Positions 35,142-43,980 of a stretch of DNA of 64,000 bases are shown here, piece by piece. Made by a program: the position numbers and the translations under genes. The DNA comes from Thiomicrorhabdus sp. Kp2. Lineage in GTDB: Bacteria; Pseudomonadota; Gammaproteobacteria; Thiomicrospirales; Thiomicrospiraceae. The notes under the pieces are model-generated. The model was given only the letters and a program-made list of their open reading frames with translations. It was not told the origin of the DNA and made no database searches. Where the stretch lies: contig NZ_ARWI01000001.1 of assembly GCF_000478585.1 (NCBI RefSeq), forward strand, positions 1,674,001 through 1,738,000, written 5' to 3'. The first letter of the stretch is position 1; the number at the start of each line of letters is the position of its first letter.

Positions 35142-35146
35142 TTTTA

Positions 35147-35614
35147 ATATGTCCAGTTTTATCAGCCATATTTTTCTCCTCTTATTAAGAAAATGCTTTA
35201 TTCACTTCCGTTTGTTTTTAACAAAAAAAACTCATAACTAACGACAGTTTTAGACGCAAAACCTTATTAAAGACCATAACTTCTTTCCTTATTAAGCCTC
35301 AAAACACATCTATTTTTCAAAATCATGGCTTTATAAGGCTATAAATTACAGCATATTCTAATATTAGCCATTGCTTAAATAAGCTTGATTAATGAATGGT
35401 AATAAAATTATTTTATTAATGAATTCAATAGGTTATAAGTCTGTTTTTGAATAAAACTTGGGTGAGAAGAAATACTTATGAAGTAATCAAAAGTTTTGTT
35501 TATGATTTGCTATAAAAATTATTGAATTAGTAAAAGTGATGATTTTAAATAGCTCCACGGTCCAAGAAGGCCAATGCTAAAAATTTATAAGTTTGATAAA
35601 ACCGAGGAAAAATT
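35147..35614 (+). promoter_or_regulatory. AT-rich leader region of the tad operon
   Basis: A region of 468 bp without a gene, between the MITE-like element and flp. It is very AT-rich and must carry the tad operon promoter, but no -35/-10 or -24/-12 pair is convincing. The flp ribosome site (CCGAGG) is at 35602-35607. Confidence 0.4.
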
Positions 35615-35815
35615 ATGTTAGATACAGCAAAAGTTACTCAGATGTTACAAGCTAAAAAACAGAAAAAACAGAAAGGGGCAACGATGATTGAATACGCCCT
35701 TGTAATTGCAGGCGTTGCAGCGATTGCAGCAGTATTGTTTTCTGGCGGAACAAGTGGCGGTGGTTCTGTTGGCGATGCAATCAAGACTAAAGTTGAAGCT
35801 TCGATTCCGAGCTAA
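35615..35815 (+). CDS. flp: Flp-type pilin
   Basis: Class IVb pilin precursor of 66 aa. A Lys-rich leader ends at KG, then comes the cleavage site and ATMIEYALVIAGVAAIAAVLF, the hydrophobic helix with Glu at +5 and Tyr at +6 typical of Flp. Cleavage by a TadV-type prepilin peptidase is expected; that gene is not in the window. It is first in a tad operon and the next gene begins 3 nt after its stop. Confidence 0.9.
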   Translation: MLDTAKVTQMLQAKKQKKQKGATMIEYALVIAGVAAIAAVLFSGGTSGGGSVGDAIKTKVEASIPS

Positions 35816-35817
35816 TT

Positions 35818-36324
35818 ATGCCTTCTTGTAGGTTGCGAAAACAGAAAGGAGCCGTTTTACTTGAAACGGCTTATTTTTTGCCCGTAATGGTGTCCGTTAT
35901 TTTATTGTCGGTAGAAGTGGTTGGTTATGCCATGAATAGTTTTGCGGCCAATGACGTTTTAACCGATATCCACTCAACGATGCTAAGCGAAGTTTCTGAA
36001 ATCAGCAACCTAGAAGAGGGTGAAGCGCCAAGTGCCTCCATTCAATATGCAAGTTGCAGTGGCGGAACGGTGGTTTTGCCCACTGGTACAAATAGCGCAA
36101 TCAACAGTGTTATTAAAACAACGCTGGCTACTAAAAATATCACCTTTTCGGATTCCGATCCTGGTGTAACTACTATTACCAAAAGCGCAGTTTCTGGTTT
36201 TGATGTCTATGTGGTTAATTTTAAAGGTACGGCCAATACACTCGTTATTCCCAATTTTTTATCAGAGTTACTTCCCATTAATGTCGATACGATTATCAGT
36301 ATTAAAGACAGTTGCGAAGACTAA
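35818..36324 (+). CDS. TadE-like pseudopilin
   Basis: Minor pilin-like protein of 168 aa. The short leader RLRKQKG is followed by AVLLETAYFLPVMVSVILLSVEVVGYAM, which has the TadE-type processed helix with Glu at +5. The rest is a small extracellular domain with two Cys near residue 80 and the C-terminus. TadE/TadF pseudopilins are needed for Flp pilus assembly. The position directly after flp is unusual, since tadE usually lies at the end of tad operons. Confidence 0.75.
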   Translation: MPSCRLRKQKGAVLLETAYFLPVMVSVILLSVEVVGYAMNSFAANDVLTDIHSTMLSEVSEISNLEEGEAPSASIQYASCSGGTVVLPTGTNSAINSVIKTTLATKNITFSDSDPGVTTITKSAVSGFDVYVVNFKGTANTLVIPNFLSELLPINVDTIISIKDSCED

Positions 36325-36343
36325 TCTGTTTACTACCAGATTA
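36322..36343 (+). promoter_or_regulatory. Hairpin between pilin genes and assembly genes
   Basis: TAATCTG (36322-36328) and CAGATTA (36337-36343) form a perfect 7-bp stem just after the tadE-like stop, without a T-run. It may stabilise the flp-tadE message or weaken read-through into the assembly genes. Confidence 0.45.
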
Positions 36344-36367
36344 ATAATTCATTTTTAAGAGAATTCT

Positions 36368-37252
36368 ATGAAACTTCAACGTAGTGATTTGATTTTATAC
36401 GGCGTGGCACTTTTGGCATCGCTCTTAGCGGTCAGTTTGGTGTATGGCTATGTTGAAAGCCGTGTGGCAGAGGTGGAGAGTAAAGCACAAGTAAAAACCG
36501 TTACTGTGATTGAAAAACCTGAGCTACGCTCTGTGGTTGTGGCTAATAGAGATATCTATCGCGGTGAAAAATTCAATGTCGATGATGTCAAAGTGCTTAT
36601 GGTGCCAACCGAAGGTGTAGTGGCATCAGGAGTGGTGGTAAACCCAGACAATATTGTTGGGCGTATTGCTAAACAACCTATCTATGCAGGTGAGTGGCTC
36701 ATAGAAAAGAAAATTGGCTTAAAAGATGTTGATGAGGGGCGAGTTGAATCGCTACTTGAAGAGGGGATGAGAGCGATGCGCATTCCTGTGTCGGCAGAGA
36801 GTGGGCTCTTAGGGATGCTTAATCCCAGCGATCATGTGGATGTTATTAGTGTTTTTGAAAGTGCGGATGGCAAGCGCATGGTGAGCCGAACCATTCTACA
36901 AAATATTGAGGTTTTATCGATTGGCCAGACCAACCGTATGGGGCGTCAAAATTATGAAGAGAGAAAAACACAGCAAGACAATCATGAAGGTGAGGCGTTT
37001 GTAAAAGCCTCTATGGTGGCCTTAAACGTCAATACCACCCAGGCTGAACAATTAGCATTAGCCATGAATGTGGGAGCGATTCATTTGGCTTTAAGGGGGC
37101 CTGCAGATGTGGCGTTGGTTGAAACGGATGGCGTCAATGTCAAGGTGATAGAGCGTAGCAAACAGAGACCGCCTAAATATAAACCAAAGCAAAATAGAGA
37201 CGTGATCCAAATTATGCAAGGTGATCAAGTTCAAGAGGTATTTACGCAATGA
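36368..37252 (+). CDS. rcpC: Flp pilus assembly protein RcpC/CpaB
   Basis: Periplasmic protein of 294 aa anchored by one N-terminal helix (residues about 8-28). A SAF-like domain follows (VVVANRDIYRGEKFNVDDVKV), then the RcpC/CpaB core with MRIPVSAESGLLGMLNPSDHVDVI near residue 140. It works with the RcpA secretin at the outer membrane. It overlaps the secretin start by 4 nt. Order rcpC-rcpA-tadZ-tadA-tadB-tadC-tadD is the standard one. Confidence 0.9.
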   Translation: MKLQRSDLILYGVALLASLLAVSLVYGYVESRVAEVESKAQVKTVTVIEKPELRSVVVANRDIYRGEKFNVDDVKVLMVPTEGVVASGVVVNPDNIVGRIAKQPIYAGEWLIEKKIGLKDVDEGRVESLLEEGMRAMRIPVSAESGLLGMLNPSDHVDVISVFESADGKRMVSRTILQNIEVLSIGQTNRMGRQNYEERKTQQDNHEGEAFVKASMVALNVNTTQAEQLALAMNVGAIHLALRGPADVALVETDGVNVKVIERSKQRPPKYKPKQNRDVIQIMQGDQVQEVFTQ

Positions 37253-38829
37253 GAATAAACACGCAAGGGTTAACACGCACAGCGGTTATTAGTGCCTTTA
37301 GTTTAGCGGTATTGGCCATGCCAGCAAGTGTCTCTGCCGCGCTGGCTAAGGTTTATAACTTAACCGAGACCGACAGCACTATTATCAAGTTTGATAAAGC
37401 GTTAAAACGAGCGATGATTGCTAATCCTGAGTTAGCCACCGCTAAGGTTTTAAATAGCCGTGAGCTATTAGTTACAGGTAAAGGTGCGGGTCGAACGCAG
37501 TTGATTGTCACCTATCGCGAACAACCCAATATTGACCACCAGGTGGTACTCAATGTTTCACCCGACCAGTCTCGCCGTGAAGAAATTACCAGTACTTTGC
37601 AAACCTTGCTTACGGATTTAAACCCACAAGGGACTGTGACGTTTGATTTAAAAAATATTTGGGTAAATTCCGAAGGAGCTGTACGCCGAGAAGTCGATGA
37701 AATCGGTAATCAAATTGATGGTGAAAGTACTCAAAAAACCGAAAAACGTAAAGATAAAGAGGTGTTACAGTCAGAGAGCGCGAGTGGTGAAATAGGGGCA
37801 CAGCCTTTAGCAGGTAACTATATGGTCTTGTTAAGAGGAACGGTTCCTAATAAAGCACAAAAGAAACGCATACATTCGGTGGTGTCGGCTTTAGGGTTGA
37901 GCGTGGTCAATATGATTAATGTAACAGGTCCTCAGCAGATAAAATTATCAGTTCGTGTGGCTGAGGTCGTTAAAGGCAATCCGTTTAGAAGCGGTTTTGG
38001 GGTGAGAGATAAAAAAGACCAGTTTGGTATTTTTCCACCAGGAAACTTAGGCACAACCGCTAATTTTTTATTAAATGTTAGACACGTTGCAGAGGGTACG
38101 CCAGCATCCATGTCTTTTCCGCATTCAGACGGTTTTCAGATAGGGGTAAACTCCACGGGGGGTGATCTATTTGGCGTGCTTTCTATCTTAGAAGGAAATA
38201 ACCTGGCGCGTGTACTGGCCAAACCAGAGTTGATTGTTCAGTCTGGTGAAACCGCCGACTTCTTAGTGGGGGGTGAAGTGCCGATTCCTGTCGCTCAAGA
38301 AGAGAACACCATTACCATTGAGTATAAAGAGTTTGGTGTACGCTTGCGTTTTAGCCCGATTGTAACGGAATCGGGTCAAATCCAAATGACGGTGGCTCCT
38401 GAGGTAAGCAATATTGATACAAGTGCGGGTTATAAGCTTGGCAGTATTGAAGTGCCAGGCTTTCGTTCACGCAAAACCAGTACTACTATTACTATGTCGG
38501 CAGGTCAGAGTTTTGTGATTGGTGGTTTGATTCAAGATAACCTGCGTAGTTCGGTTTCCAGAATACCGCTATTATCAGAAATCCCTGTTATTGGCACGCT
38601 ATTTCGTTCGACCAGCTATGAAAAAGATCAGTCAGAGTTAGCTATTTTAGTGACGCCAACCTTTGTTGAGCCGATTGAAAAGGGTGCCAAAATTACCCTG
38701 CCTGGTGAAAATATGACTCGCCCAAGTGTGGCGGATGGTTTTTGGCATGGTAAGCTCGCTAAACTGTTGCCAGAAGGCCAAAGTGCCCTACCTGAGCTAT
38801 CGGTTAAAGTTGGTTTGGAGACACCATAA
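37249..38829 (+). CDS. rcpA: Flp pilus secretin RcpA/CpaC
   Basis: Outer-membrane secretin of 526 aa with a signal peptide (residues 1-30, cleavage after SVSA). N-terminal periplasmic domains (RELLVTGKGAGRTQLIV) are followed by a charged linker near residues 145-185 and the secretin core (VLAKPELIVQSGETADFLVGGEVPIPV, IVTESGQIQMTVAPEVS, SFVIGGLIQDNLR, LSEIPVIGTLFRS). It forms the pore for the pilus. Start and stop overlap both neighbours. Confidence 0.93.
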   Translation: MRINTQGLTRTAVISAFSLAVLAMPASVSAALAKVYNLTETDSTIIKFDKALKRAMIANPELATAKVLNSRELLVTGKGAGRTQLIVTYREQPNIDHQVVLNVSPDQSRREEITSTLQTLLTDLNPQGTVTFDLKNIWVNSEGAVRREVDEIGNQIDGESTQKTEKRKDKEVLQSESASGEIGAQPLAGNYMVLLRGTVPNKAQKKRIHSVVSALGLSVVNMINVTGPQQIKLSVRVAEVVKGNPFRSGFGVRDKKDQFGIFPPGNLGTTANFLLNVRHVAEGTPASMSFPHSDGFQIGVNSTGGDLFGVLSILEGNNLARVLAKPELIVQSGETADFLVGGEVPIPVAQEENTITIEYKEFGVRLRFSPIVTESGQIQMTVAPEVSNIDTSAGYKLGSIEVPGFRSRKTSTTITMSAGQSFVIGGLIQDNLRSSVSRIPLLSEIPVIGTLFRSTSYEKDQSELAILVTPTFVEPIEKGAKITLPGENMTRPSVADGFWHGKLAKLLPEGQSALPELSVKVGLETP

Positions 38830-40091
38830 TGACACAAGCGCTTTCAACAAACTCCATGGCACTTAAACAGGCGCTTTATTTTGGTGTAGATGATGATTTA
38901 AGAGAGGCCGTTCGTGTTTCTATTATGTCTAAATATCACACTGAATTTATGCACGAAATTCCTCATATCTGGCCTGATGATATTCAACTGGTGTTGTTAG
39001 AGTATCAGGGCGATGCGCAACAAACGTTAAGCCAAGTTAATCAGTTATTGACCATGGCAAAAGGTGTTCAACTCTATGTCTTGCTAAAAGAGAAGGATGC
39101 GGATTTTATTATTGAGGCGTCACATCAAGGTGTACAAGGTTTTATAGAGTGCCCTAATGAAGTGTTGCATATTTTGTCAATCCTGCACATGCAAGACCGA
39201 AGACGTCAGGGAAAAAACGGTAATGTTTCCTCTTTATTCAGTTTAAAAGGCGGGGTTGGTTGTACCGCTTTGGCAACTAACTTGGCTTCTCACCTCAATG
39301 AAATGACCGACGGCAGAACAGTATTGGTCGATTTAAATATGCCACTAGGAGACACCGCTCTATACCTAAATATGGAAGGTCAGCGTCTCTATTCACTAAC
39401 AGACTTTGTATACAACTTAAACCGTTTTGATGAAAACTTGATTTATAAGTCGTTAAGCCGACATGAGTCAGGGTTATATGTGCTTTCACTGCCTACCGAA
39501 GTGAGTGAACTGGATAATTTGAACGGTGATATTATCAAAACCATTATTCAATCGCTGCGCCGTTACTATGATCATGTGATCATCGACTGTGCAAGTGACT
39601 TGTCCGATATGACGCTGAGTTGTTTAGATGAATCAGATAATATTGTTTTAATTGCCGAACCTTCCCTCTCTTCTTTACGTGCGGTGAACTCCGTTATTCA
39701 GTTAACGCAAAAACTGGGCTATATAAAAGAGTCCGTTAAATTGATTTTAAACCGCAGCTCAAGCCACGACGACGAAATGTTGGATGAGGTTATTGAGTCT
39801 CTAGACATTGATACCGTTATCCATGTGGCTAATGCTTATGTAGATTTTAATGAATCTCTTAAAGAGGGGGTGTTATTAAAAGAGTACAACCCAGATTCTA
39901 TTGTGAATAGCCAGCTAAATGGCGTTGCTAATATGCTACATAACGGCAGTTTACATATACCAATAGAGCAAAAAACACATCAATCTTCACTAGTAAATAA
40001 AGTGCTTTCCTTTTTTATGAACAAAAAAAAGCAACCCGTCAAAGCCTCACAAGAGTCACTTGTGATGACAGATAAAGCACTGGTGCAATAG
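38829..40091 (+). CDS. tadZ: Pilus localisation ATPase TadZ/CpaE
   Basis: ParA/MinD-superfamily protein of 420 aa. An N-terminal receiver-like domain (residues about 10-125) precedes an ATPase domain with a deviant Walker A: FSLKGGVGCTALATNLA has Cys where the usual Lys stands. Atypical Walker A motifs are common in TadZ/CpaE. VLVDLNMPLGD and HVIIDCASDLSD follow. It marks the cell pole for pilus assembly. It is the only ParA-type protein in the window but is not McdA by context. Confidence 0.9.
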   Translation: MTQALSTNSMALKQALYFGVDDDLREAVRVSIMSKYHTEFMHEIPHIWPDDIQLVLLEYQGDAQQTLSQVNQLLTMAKGVQLYVLLKEKDADFIIEASHQGVQGFIECPNEVLHILSILHMQDRRRQGKNGNVSSLFSLKGGVGCTALATNLASHLNEMTDGRTVLVDLNMPLGDTALYLNMEGQRLYSLTDFVYNLNRFDENLIYKSLSRHESGLYVLSLPTEVSELDNLNGDIIKTIIQSLRRYYDHVIIDCASDLSDMTLSCLDESDNIVLIAEPSLSSLRAVNSVIQLTQKLGYIKESVKLILNRSSSHDDEMLDEVIESLDIDTVIHVANAYVDFNESLKEGVLLKEYNPDSIVNSQLNGVANMLHNGSLHIPIEQKTHQSSLVNKVLSFFMNKKKQPVKASQESLVMTDKALVQ

Positions 40092-41501
40092 ATGAGTTTG
40101 CGTGATCGTTTAAGACAGGTAGAGCAACAACGCAAACCGCTGGCCAAAAATACCAAGACTGAGTCCTCTGAGGTAAATGATGCGGTGGCGCGTCGCACCA
40201 TTGCCGATGCAAGCCTGGCGCAAAACCCTACTCTTTTAGAGATAAAGCGCCGTTGTCAAAAAAAGGCTGCAGAAGATGATGCCTTTTATGAAGCCGACAG
40301 TCAGGAAACTCGCCAAGAGCTGCGTCCTCGTTTAGAAGAGTTGGTGAGAGAGCATGCCCTTGAGCTGGGTTACCCTTTGTCAGAGGTTGAGGTTAGGCAA
40401 ATTGGGGTTGAACTTTTAGATGAGATTTACGGTTTAGGGCCAATTGAACCTCTGCTATCTGACCCAAGTGTCTCCGATATTTTAATCAATGGCTACAAAC
40501 AAATCTATGTTGAACGTAGTGGGCAGCTAGAGCTTAGTGATGTGCGTTTTATTAGTGAAGAGCATCTTCGTAATAAGGTAGATCGCATGTTGTACTCAAC
40601 TGGACGGCGTGTGGATGAGTCTTCTCCTTTGGTGGATGCTCGTCTGCCTGATGGTTCACGTATCAATATTATCATTCCTCCCTTGGCGGTTGATGGCATT
40701 AGTGTCTCAATCCGCCGTTTTCCAGAACAACATCTACGCCCTAAAGATTTGATTGCCTTCGGTTCAATGACCGAGCAGATGTTTACTTTTTTAGATTATG
40801 CGGTAAAAGCAGGTTTAAACATCTTGGTGTGTGGCGGAACGGGGTCAGGTAAAACAACAACGCTTAATATGCTGTCAGGCTTAATTCCTGAAAATGAACG
40901 AACCGTTACTATTGAAGACAGTGCGGAATTACGTATGCAGCAAACCCATGTGGTGCGTTTAGAAACACGTCCACCTAATGCAGAGGGTGTGGGTGAGGTT
41001 ACGCAACGAGAGCTCTTAAAAAATGCGTTACGTATGCGACCTGACCGTATTGTGCTCGGTGAGGTTCGAGGTGGCGAAGTGCTTGATATGCTACAGGCTA
41101 TGAATACTGGGCATGATGGCTCTTTAGCCACGCTTCACGCCAATAGCCCAAGAGACAGTATTGCTCGATTGGAGCTGATGATTAATTTAAGTGGTGTCGA
41201 TATTCCAGCGCCCTCTATTCGCAAACAGATTGCCAGTGCGATTGACCTAATTATTTATGTTAATCGGGGTAAGGATGGTAAACGCCGTGTTGAATCAGTG
41301 ACTGAAGTGGTGGGGATTGAAGAAGAAAATGTTGTTTTACAGGAGATTTTTGTCTTTGAAAATAAATACAACAAGCAAACCGATACCATGAACGGGCAAT
41401 TTAAAGCGACGGGATTACGCCCGACTTGCGGTAAAAAGTGTGAGTCAGTGGGTTATCGCTTGCCGCAGGAGCTGTTTAGTTTTTCTAAAGAGGTGTTTTA
41501 G
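40092..41501 (+). CDS. tadA: Flp pilus assembly ATPase TadA/CpaF
   Basis: Secretion ATPase of 469 aa, bifunctional for pilus extension and retraction in the family. Visible are Walker [18 protein letters not shown] (near residue 250), Asp box [13 protein letters not shown], Walker [18 protein letters not shown] and the His box [14 protein letters not shown]. It starts at the base after the tadZ stop and overlaps tadB by one base, so translation is coupled along the operon. Confidence 0.95.
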   Translation: MSLRDRLRQVEQQRKPLAKNTKTESSEVNDAVARRTIADASLAQNPTLLEIKRRCQKKAAEDDAFYEADSQETRQELRPRLEELVREHALELGYPLSEVEVRQIGVELLDEIYGLGPIEPLLSDPSVSDILINGYKQIYVERSGQLELSDVRFISEEHLRNKVDRMLYSTGRRVDESSPLVDARLPDGSRINIIIPPLAVDGISVSIRRFPEQHLRPKDLIAFGSMTEQMFTFLDYAVKAGLNILVCGGTGSGKTTTLNMLSGLIPENERTVTIEDSAELRMQQTHVVRLETRPPNAEGVGEVTQRELLKNALRMRPDRIVLGEVRGGEVLDMLQAMNTGHDGSLATLHANSPRDSIARLELMINLSGVDIPAPSIRKQIASAIDLIIYVNRGKDGKRRVESVTEVVGIEEENVVLQEIFVFENKYNKQTDTMNGQFKATGLRPTCGKKCESVGYRLPQELFSFSKEVF

Positions 41502-42442
41502 TGGACTTAGGTTTTATTATTGTTGGTTTAGCGGTGATGATGCCTTTTGTTATTTTAGGTTTTACGCTCTCACTTAAACAAAAGCGCCATAAGGAGCAAC
41601 AGCTTAATGTATTGCTCAATCGAGTGGGTATTTCCACCAGTGAGCGGCGTGATGTTTCTCAGCACCTGTTACAACAAAAAGATAGCGCTTGGTATCAGTG
41701 GTTTTCAGGACATTTTAAAAAAGCGGGTATTGGCCACAAAAAAGAGATTGTTCGCCTTATTGTTATTCAAGCTATCTTGTTGTTTATTAGTGCATTCATC
41801 TTAGCAACTAAACTCAATGTGTTAACTCAAGAACACCTTTTTTTAGTGCTCGTGTTACCTGCTTTGCCAATGATTTATATTCAGCTGAAAATTAATCAAA
41901 GACAGAGAGAACTCCGTAAACAGTTTCCTGAGATGTTGGACTCTATTGTGCGCTCGTTGCAGTCGGGCTATGGCATTGACGGGGCTATTGGCGCAATTGG
42001 TGAAGACATGACAGGGCCGTTGGCCGAAGAGATGAAAGAGGTGAATAAACAGCTCACACTGGGTATCAGTATGCGTGATATCTTGCGTGAATTTCAGCGT
42101 AGGGTTTCACTGCCCGAAGCGCAGTTTTTTGTAATTACATTGATTATTCAAAGAGAGACAGGTGGTCAATTGGCAGCGATTTTAAATGAGTTAGCCAAAT
42201 TGATGAGGCGGCGTGATGTCTTTCAAGCAAAGTTAAAAACCTTAACAGCAGAATCTCGCTTTACGGCATGGTTTATTGGTGGAGCTCCTGTACTTTATAT
42301 TGCCTACAAATACCTTTTTGATCGCGAGTCTATGAACTTTTTCTTGCATGACCCTCTGGGCTTTAAGCTGTTCTTGATTGCACTGTTTTTGATTGGCACA
42401 GGCTCTTTGATTTTGCGTCAAATGTTAAAGATGAGGTTTTAA
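41501..42442 (+). CDS. tadB: Flp pilus inner-membrane protein TadB
   Basis: GspF-type membrane platform protein of 313 aa. One N-terminal helix, two mid helices (residues about 85-125) and two C-terminal helices surround a cytoplasmic T2SSF domain (FPEMLDSIVRSLQSGYGIDGAIGAIGEDM, VITLIIQRETGGQLAAILNELA). It forms the platform with TadC above the TadA ATPase. The start codon is GTG. tadC follows after 3 nt. Confidence 0.92.
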   Translation: MDLGFIIVGLAVMMPFVILGFTLSLKQKRHKEQQLNVLLNRVGISTSERRDVSQHLLQQKDSAWYQWFSGHFKKAGIGHKKEIVRLIVIQAILLFISAFILATKLNVLTQEHLFLVLVLPALPMIYIQLKINQRQRELRKQFPEMLDSIVRSLQSGYGIDGAIGAIGEDMTGPLAEEMKEVNKQLTLGISMRDILREFQRRVSLPEAQFFVITLIIQRETGGQLAAILNELAKLMRRRDVFQAKLKTLTAESRFTAWFIGGAPVLYIAYKYLFDRESMNFFLHDPLGFKLFLIALFLIGTGSLILRQMLKMRF

Positions 42443-42445
42443 CGA

Positions 42446-43342
42446 ATGGATTTAGCGGTGTTATTAGCGGTGGTTGCGCTTATGGCGTTTGGTGTAACCT
42501 GGTTATTGGTGAACCGAGCTTTATCGTTACAAACCAAACAGCTACAAAAAGAGCGCTTAAAATCCAGAGTGGGTTTAGCCAGTCAATACACCACTGAAAG
42601 CCGCCGCTACTCAACGTGTTGGTGGTGCACACTTGGACGTGTGATTGGCACAAAAAACCGAACAGAGCTTGAAAAGACTCAGCAACTGCTCGTGAGTGCG
42701 GGGTTCAGAGACGAAAACCACATTGGCGGTTACTTTTTTATTAAATACACCGCAATTTTATGCACGCTGCTGGTCATGTTGAGTTTATGGAGCTGGTACG
42801 GTCTAAGATTAGAGTGGGTGATTCTTGCGCCGATTGTGGTGATGCTGTTGCCAGAAAGAGTATTAATCTATTTGGGAAACCGCCGTTTGGCCGAAATCAG
42901 TACCCATTTACCTGATTTTTTAGATATGTGCAATATCTGTATGAATGCGGGTTTAAGTTATTTGGTGGCTATTAAACGTGTTTCAGCAGAGTTAAAAGAG
43001 CTTCATCCAGAGATCTGTTTTGAGTTTGAATACCTGTTAGACCAAATTCAGATTGGCGTGCCAAGAATCGACGCATTAAGGCAGTTTGCTCAAAGAAATC
43101 CAACCAAGGATATTCAAAACTTAGTGCAAGTATTGATACAAAATGAAAAGTTAGGTAGCTCCATTAGTGAAGCGTTAAGTGAATTTTCACGCCGTATGTA
43201 TCAAACCAGAGAACAACTATTGGAAGAGAAGGCTGCAAAAACCTCGGCCAAAATGGCGGTGGTGATTATGCCATTTTTAATGTTGCCTTATCTCATCTTA
43301 TTGGTAGGAGAGCGCATGGTGTTATTAGGGAGAGGATTCTAA
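42446..43342 (+). CDS. tadC: Flp pilus inner-membrane protein TadC
   Basis: Second T2SSF-domain platform protein, 298 aa, with helices near residues 1-22, 95-140 and 270-295. The core is LPDFLDMCNICMNAGLSYLVAIKRV and LVQVLIQNEKLGSSISEALSEF, ending with the KAAKTSAKMAVVIMPFLMLPYLILL helix. It pairs with TadB. The stop overlaps the tadD start by one base. Confidence 0.92.
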   Translation: MDLAVLLAVVALMAFGVTWLLVNRALSLQTKQLQKERLKSRVGLASQYTTESRRYSTCWWCTLGRVIGTKNRTELEKTQQLLVSAGFRDENHIGGYFFIKYTAILCTLLVMLSLWSWYGLRLEWVILAPIVVMLLPERVLIYLGNRRLAEISTHLPDFLDMCNICMNAGLSYLVAIKRVSAELKELHPEICFEFEYLLDQIQIGVPRIDALRQFAQRNPTKDIQNLVQVLIQNEKLGSSISEALSEFSRRMYQTREQLLEEKAAKTSAKMAVVIMPFLMLPYLILLVGERMVLLGRGF

Positions 43343-43980
43343 TGTCAGAGTTGGAAAAATTTAAATGGGTTAAATTGGGATTGCTCGTGTTGTTAGCCAC
43401 ATTCTTTGCAGGCTGTTCACAATCACCCACCAAGCTAAGTCAGCTTGAAAAACAAGCTTTTGAACGACCACAATCTCCGCCATTGGCCACTGAATTAAGT
43501 GCTCAGGATGAATATGAATTTGCTCTAGATCTAGCGGAGTTAGAGATTAACAGACAGCGATATCAGCAGGCAGAAAGCTTGTTGCATAAGTTACGCAAAG
43601 CTAAGTCCGACGACCTGCGGCTTTACAGAATGTTGGCAAAAGTTTATGAAGGACAACAAAAAAACTCAATGGCGTTGATTGCTTGGTTACATGTTAATAA
43701 ATCGAGCGATAGAACGGTCTCTGATGAAGCTGAATTGGCACGTTTGGCACTCGTTCAAGAAGCATTTGATATTGCAGAGCCAATCTACCAGGCCTGGTTA
43801 AATTCTGACAAGATTTCTACTCAAGTCAGTGGTTTAAACAATTTAGGTTTTGCCTCTATGTTGCAAAACGATTATCGGCAAGCAAAAGAGTATTTTAAAC
43901 AAGCTTTACGCAAAGATCCTTTAAACAGCAAAGCGAGCAATAATTTAGCTTTGGTTACTACATTGATTGAGAAACAATGA
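43342..43980 (+). CDS. tadD: Flp pilus TPR lipoprotein TadD
   Basis: Lipoprotein of 212 aa. Signal peptide with lipobox FAGC (residues about 22-25) is followed by TPR repeats (AELEINRQRYQQAESLLHKL, then ASMLQNDYRQAKEYFKQALRKDP). TadD is needed for secretin assembly or stability. An exact ACCAGGCCTGGT at 43787-43798 encodes Tyr-Gln-Ala-Trp, the only copy inside the tad operon. Confidence 0.88.
   Translation: MSELEKFKWVKLGLLVLLATFFAGCSQSPTKLSQLEKQAFERPQSPPLATELSAQDEYEFALDLAELEINRQRYQQAESLLHKLRKAKSDDLRLYRMLAKVYEGQQKNSMALIAWLHVNKSSDRTVSDEAELARLALVQEAFDIAEPIYQAWLNSDKISTQVSGLNNLGFASMLQNDYRQAKEYFKQALRKDPLNSKASNNLALVTTLIEKQ
43787..43798. repeat. Iterated palindrome ACCAGGCCTGGT, exact
   Basis: Exact copy in tadD, encoding Tyr-Gln-Ala-Trp. 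It is the only one in the tad operon. Confidence 0.9.

Noticed and set aside
38829-40091. ParA/MinD-type ATPase as the missing McdA partner
   Set aside because: It lies inside a complete tad operon, has the TadZ/CpaE receiver-like N-terminus, and a Cys in place of the Walker A lysine.
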